A stretch of 17,331 bases of DNA from Gammaproteobacteria bacterium (GTDB lineage: Bacteria > Pseudomonadota > Gammaproteobacteria > Granulosicoccales > Granulosicoccaceae), in assembly GCA_003511825.1 (NCBI GenBank), contig DOIU01000340.1, positions 1 to 17,331 on the forward strand, written 5' to 3'. Position numbers and translations under genes: made by a program. Position 1 is the first letter of the stretch. Each line of letters begins with the position of its first letter. Positions 13,495 to 17,331 of the stretch are shown in pieces. The notes under the pieces are model-generated. The model had not been told where the DNA came from. It saw only the letters and a program-made list of their open reading frames with translations, and made no database searches.

Positions 13495-16400
13495 TTAAGA
13501 TACTGCCGGCTGCGGTGAGAGCTTATTGGTTTGAGCGTGCTGCTCAGCATCGCGGTTAAGTAACAAATACAATGATGGCACGACCACTAAAGCCACCACT
13601 GTAGAGAACATCAGGCCGTAGACAATGGCCATCGCCAGTGGGTACCACACCGGGCTGGACAATGCCAATGGCACCAGACCCGCCACCGTGGTGACCGTGG
13701 TGCTGAGGATAGGGCGCAAGCGATCGGCAGCACCGCGCGCGGCGGCGTCCGCAATTGGCAGACCAGCGTCGCGATGAGTATTAATGGTTTCGACCATAAC
13801 GATGGCATTATTGACCACGATGCCGACCAAGGTCACCATGCCGATAATGCCCGGAAAAGACAAAGCCTGGCCGCTGAAAAAGAAGCCGGCGAAGGTGCCT
13901 GTCATTGCCAGAGGCACCGTGCTTAAAATAATAAACGGCTGCGCAAAACTCTCAAACAAGAGTGTCAATACGACGAACACCAGCAGCAGGGCGACGAGAA
14001 ACGCCAAGCCCATGCTGCCGAACGTTTCTTCGCTGGATTCCGCCTCTCCCGAAAAGCGATACTCATAGCCCGCTGGCCATTGTGCTTTTAGAGCATCCAG
14101 CTGCGGTTGGATATCTGACAACACGCTCAATGCCGTCCGTCCTTGGGTGCGCGCGCGGACCGTCACCGTGCGTGTGCTGTCAGTGTGCACCAGTACTTGC
14201 GGTATCTGCGTGAACTGATAATCCACCAGTGACCCTAACGGCACCAGCTCACCCTGAGCTGTGACGATCTGCAGCGTGGCCAATTCACTCAGGTAGCGTG
14301 GCCCGCCGATGTCGTCGCCGCGACTGCTCCAGAACGTGCCCAAGCGCACGGGCAAATCGTCTTCGGTACCTGGGCGCTTGAACTTGCTGATCTCGTCGAA
14401 CTCGGTTGCCATGCGGATTTGCTGGGCCAGATCGGCCTCTGTGAGGCCATGAAAGCTCAAGGCTTCCTGAATCGGGGACATCCGTACCTGACCTTGAAAT
14501 TGCCCGAGATTATCTCTTACGTCGGTGGTGCCAGGTGTGTTTTGCAGCAGTGACTGAACCGCTTGGGACAAGGCCGCCAGCTGCTCGATCTCTGGCCCTT
14601 GCAGCAGGATTTGAATGGGATCGTCATTGCCAGAACCGCCGGTGTCTGCCGACAGCGTGATACGTATGCCGGTTTCATTGGCCAAGGCCGTTTCCAAGCC
14701 TGCGCGGATTTCATCCAAATAGCTGAAACTCAGTCTGTTGCGTTCGTCCTTCGGCACGAAGACAGCAGAAAAGCCGACGATATTCGGGCGCTGAGAAGGG
14801 ATCAGAGACTCTTTGAGGGAGCCGGTCGCCATCGGGCTTTTTTGTCCGGCGTAGCGCGTCACGCTTTCCAGCCAGGGCAGAGTGCTCAGGTAATCACCCG
14901 CGAGCGTAGCGACGTGTTCGGCACGCTCGAGGGTCGCGGAGCTGTCCATCTCCAGGGTGATGCCGAGATTCCTGCCATCATCCTTAGGATACATTTCAAC
15001 GGGTAACACACTGACAGCTTGTACGGCGAGCACGAGTAATACCACTGCGCTGGCAACCCATGCACCGGCAATCTTGCGATTGATCAAAGGCACGGCGACC
15101 AGCCAGCGTTGCAAACTGCCGGAGATACGCTGCGTCAGACGGTCCATGAATGTGGGTTTAGCATCCCCCGCCTGACCACCCAGTAGAAAGCGAGAAAGCG
15201 GCACACACAGCAGAAACGCCATCACAAAACTGACCAGCAGACATACCACAATGGTGATGGGCAGCGTCCGGATGAATTTGCCGTCGATACCGCCAACTGC
15301 CAGCAGCGGGACCAGCGCGAGGATGGTCGTAAGTTGGCCGGCAAACGCCGGTTTAGCGAAGGTTTTCACCGTGCGCAACGCGGCCTCGGAAAAACTCAGT
15401 CGCCGCATATACAAGCCGTCGTGCATGCCTTCCATCACCAGGATAAACACGTCCACGAGCATGCCCAGCGCCAGTACCATGCCGATGATCACCATGCTGT
15501 TGAGCGTATTCCCCATGCCCCAGATGATGCCCAACGACGCCAGCAGCGTGAGCGGGATTGCCAGGCCGGCGATGGTGGATTCGCGCCATGTGAGCAGCAG
15601 GAGCAGGATCGCAAATACCGCCAGCGATGCCTGCCAAATGCTGTCAAAGATTTCATTGAATGCCTCGCGAATTAAGTTGCCTTGGTCACTGGTGATGGTG
15701 ACCTCTAAGCCGTGAGGCCAGTCCGCATGTTGACGCGAGGCGTCGATGGCATCGTTGACGCGTTGAATAATCGCCAATGTGTCGCCGCCGGCGGCTTTCA
15801 GCACATCGAGCCCGACGCCGTTGCTAAAGGGCGACCCGCGATAGCTGAAGGCGGTTTTGACCTCGGGCTTTTCGAGCCGCTGCTCGATGGTCGCGATTTC
15901 GCCCAGACGGACGATGCGATCTGGCGTGAGCCGAGTAATAGCGAGCTGTTCCAGCTGCTCAAGCGCAGAAAAACGTGCCGCAAAATACAACTCCAGATAA
16001 TAGCGATCGGCCTCATAGCGACCCCAAGAGGCGTCGAGGTTGGCTGACTCGATACGCTGTTGCACCAGGGCGGGGGAGATGTCGAGACTGCGTAATCGCT
16101 CAGGATGCAAGCGTATGTAAACGGTCTCCTCGCGCTCGCCTGCGATGTCCACTTTGCGCACACCTTTGAGCTGCTCCAGCTGTTTTTGTAAACGGCGCGC
16201 TGAGATTTGTAAAATTTCTTCGGGTAGATCGCCAGACAGCATGTAGCTGATCACCGGCGTATTATTCACCGACACCTGTTCGATGTTGGGTTTTTTCACA
16301 CCGTCAGGAAATTCCGACTGCGCTTCATCCACCTTTGCGCGCAAGAGATTCATCGCAATCACGGTGTCCTCATCGGCGTTGAACTCCACCGTAACGATGG

Positions 16401-16698
16401 AGTAGGAGTTGAATGACCCACTCTCGATGCGCTTGAGCCCGTTCAGACCTCTTATTTTCTTTTCGAGTGCTTGCGAGATTTGTTTTTCAATTTGCTCCGG
16501 TGCCGCGCCTGCCCATTCCGTGGTGATGATCGCCTGGGGTATGGCCAGGTCGGGGTTGTTCTCGCGCACCATGCTGGTCCAGGCCAAGGCGCCAACAATG
16601 ATGACCAGACCGAGCAGCAGCAACGCTAAGGTACTGCGCGAAAACAGGAAGTGCATCAGGCGAGAGGTATTGGGCGATTCATTGGCAGGTTTTTGCAT
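13495..16698 (-). CDS. RND efflux permease
   Basis: A 1067-residue inner-membrane RND pump, full length, with the expected first membrane helix (about 20-42), a large periplasmic porter loop, a second membrane group (about 352-520), a second porter loop and the final helices (about 885-1050). It resembles the multidrug (HAE) branch but departs from AcrB in the proton relay. In helix 4, AcrB Asp407-Asp408 is Asp416-Val417 here (GMLVDVFILVMEG). In helix 10, AcrB Lys940 is Asn963 (GIVVNNAIVMVE). A single Asp and no Lys occur in other RND subgroups, so this is probably a functional non-AcrB clade. The start is supported by GGAG eight bases upstream. The adaptor gene ends 5 bases before it. Substrates cannot be inferred. 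Confidence 0.93.
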   Translation of the reverse strand: MQKPANESPNTSRLMHFLFSRSTLALLLLGLVIIVGALAWTSMVRENNPDLAIPQAIITTEWAGAAPEQIEKQISQALEKKIRGLNGLKRIESGSFNSYSIVTVEFNADEDTVIAMNLLRAKVDEAQSEFPDGVKKPNIEQVSVNNTPVISYMLSGDLPEEILQISARRLQKQLEQLKGVRKVDIAGEREETVYIRLHPERLRSLDISPALVQQRIESANLDASWGRYEADRYYLELYFAARFSALEQLEQLAITRLTPDRIVRLGEIATIEQRLEKPEVKTAFSYRGSPFSNGVGLDVLKAAGGDTLAIIQRVNDAIDASRQHADWPHGLEVTITSDQGNLIREAFNEIFDSIWQASLAVFAILLLLLTWRESTIAGLAIPLTLLASLGIIWGMGNTLNSMVIIGMVLALGMLVDVFILVMEGMHDGLYMRRLSFSEAALRTVKTFAKPAFAGQLTTILALVPLLAVGGIDGKFIRTLPITIVVCLLVSFVMAFLLCVPLSRFLLGGQAGDAKPTFMDRLTQRISGSLQRWLVAVPLINRKIAGAWVASAVVLLVLAVQAVSVLPVEMYPKDDGRNLGITLEMDSSATLERAEHVATLAGDYLSTLPWLESVTRYAGQKSPMATGSLKESLIPSQRPNIVGFSAVFVPKDERNRLSFSYLDEIRAGLETALANETGIRITLSADTGGSGNDDPIQILLQGPEIEQLAALSQAVQSLLQNTPGTTDVRDNLGQFQGQVRMSPIQEALSFHGLTEADLAQQIRMATEFDEISKFKRPGTEDDLPVRLGTFWSSRGDDIGGPRYLSELATLQIVTAQGELVPLGSLVDYQFTQIPQVLVHTDSTRTVTVRARTQGRTALSVLSDIQPQLDALKAQWPAGYEYRFSGEAESSEETFGSMGLAFLVALLLVFVVLTLLFESFAQPFIILSTVPLAMTGTFAGFFFSGQALSFPGIIGMVTLVGIVVNNAIVMVETINTHRDAGLPIADAAARGAADRLRPILSTTVTTVAGLVPLALSSPVWYPLAMAIVYGLMFSTVVALVVVPSLYLLLNRDAEQHAQTNKLSPQPAVS

Positions 16699-16703
16699 GA
16701 CGG

Positions 16704-17331
16704 TTACTCCCCAACGACCATGACCGGGCCATCTTGGGTGAGCATGCGGCCACCCTCGATCACAATGCGCTCACCACCACCCAGTCCGTCGAGGATTTCG
16801 ACCAGCCGCTGGCCCTCGCTGCCCAGGGTGACGGGTTGTTGCGTGACGGTCTGTTGATCAGGGTTGTGCACATAGACGTAGCTGCCGGACTCGTAGTTGG
16901 CGATGGCCGAGTCCGGTATGGCAAGTACGGCCTCGCGTTCGCGCGTGACGATCCAGGCGGTGACAAAGGCGCCGTCCCGCAAGTACTGTTCACCCGATTC
17001 CGTCAGCACCTTCACGGTGATGGCGCGCTTGTCCAGACTGATCGACGGACTGATGGACTGGACATAACCGGTGGCGAAAGCACCTTGCGCAAATCCACCT
17101 TCGGCCGCGTGCGCCAACACACTATTGGTGCCGGCGAGGTAGACGCGTTGCCCCGTCGCCACCTGCGTGTCATCCCACAAGGGTAAGTTTAAGGTCGCCT
17201 CAAACTGCCCGGTATCCATCAGCACAATCGCGGCTTGCAGTTCGCGTTCATTGTCGCTTGCGGCCGGTTTAGCGCCGGTATAAAAGTCACCTTCCCGCAC
17301 ATTCACGCGCGTGATAATGCCGTCGAAGGGC
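16704..17331 (-). CDS. RND periplasmic adaptor (membrane fusion protein), C-terminal part
   Basis: The last 209 codons of a membrane fusion protein; the frame is open through the right edge, and the reading PFDGIITRVNVREGD just inside the edge is the typical end of the lipoyl domain and start of the beta-barrel. The rest forms the beta-barrel (about LNLPLWDDTQVATGQRVYL) and the membrane-proximal domain (VLAIPDSAIANYESGSYVYV ... VTLGSEGQRLVEILDGLGGGERIVIEGG). It would bridge the adjacent permease to an outer-membrane channel, which is not encoded in the window. The N terminus, signal peptide and coiled coil lie outside. Confidence 0.9.
   Translation of the reverse strand, partial: PFDGIITRVNVREGDFYTGAKPAASDNERELQAAIVLMDTGQFEATLNLPLWDDTQVATGQRVYLAGTNSVLAHAAEGGFAQGAFATGYVQSISPSISLDKRAITVKVLTESGEQYLRDGAFVTAWIVTREREAVLAIPDSAIANYESGSYVYVHNPDQQTVTQQPVTLGSEGQRLVEILDGLGGGERIVIEGGRMLTQDGPVMVVGE

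Noticed and set aside
15251..15715. 154-residue plus-strand frame opposite the RND permease
   Set aside because: Antisense shadow inside a full-length permease gene.

Overview
The window looks like part of a gammaproteobacterial chromosome with moderate GC content, possibly marine, though nothing here fixes the genus. The grounds are a FecI/FecR pair under a Fur box, an RND efflux operon with a TetR regulator, a DAACS-family acidic amino acid symporter, sigma-54 promoters, and a GlnII-type glutamine synthetase next to a Hanks-type kinase. There are no rRNA or tRNA genes, insertion sequences or CRISPR arrays.

Layout. (1) 1-1889, minus strand: an iron-responsive ECF sigma factor (FecI-like), its FecR-like regulator joined by an ATGA overlap, and what looks like the first 11 codons of an outer-membrane receptor running off the left edge. 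A near-perfect Fur box (1873-1887) lies upstream. (2) 1950-9979: a coherent aspartate locus. An aspartate/glutamate racemase (minus) is divergent from a LysR (HypT-like) regulator gene. That gene overlaps a sensor kinase with a periplasmic amino-acid-binding domain, followed by a receiver and a sigma-54 AAA+ activator. A canonical -24/-12 promoter (7113-7129) then precedes aspartate ammonia-lyase and a GltPh-like aspartate/glutamate symporter. I infer uptake of L- and/or D-aspartate, racemisation of the D form, and deamination of L-aspartate to fumarate and ammonia, under two-component/sigma-54 control. (3) 10282-12700: a soluble Ser/Thr protein kinase convergent with a type II glutamine synthetase. 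The latter has its own sigma-54 promoter and two NtrC-like enhancer sites 33 bp apart. (4) 12736-17331, minus strand: a TetR repressor gene downstream of an RND permease and a periplasmic adaptor that runs off the right edge.

The most striking oddity is that three genes of the aspartate locus each carry one small apparent lesion. There is a +1 frameshift in the LysR gene near 3232, an in-frame TAA at 5919-5921 that splits an otherwise complete NtrC-family response regulator, and an apparent -1 frameshift at the N terminus of the symporter near 8741. Either the sequence carries errors or this regulatory locus is starting to decay. Read-through or frameshifting is possible, but nothing in the sequence specifically supports it.

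The two nitrogen-related regions probably complement each other: aspartase releases ammonia and glutamine synthetase captures it, and both genes appear to use sigma-54.
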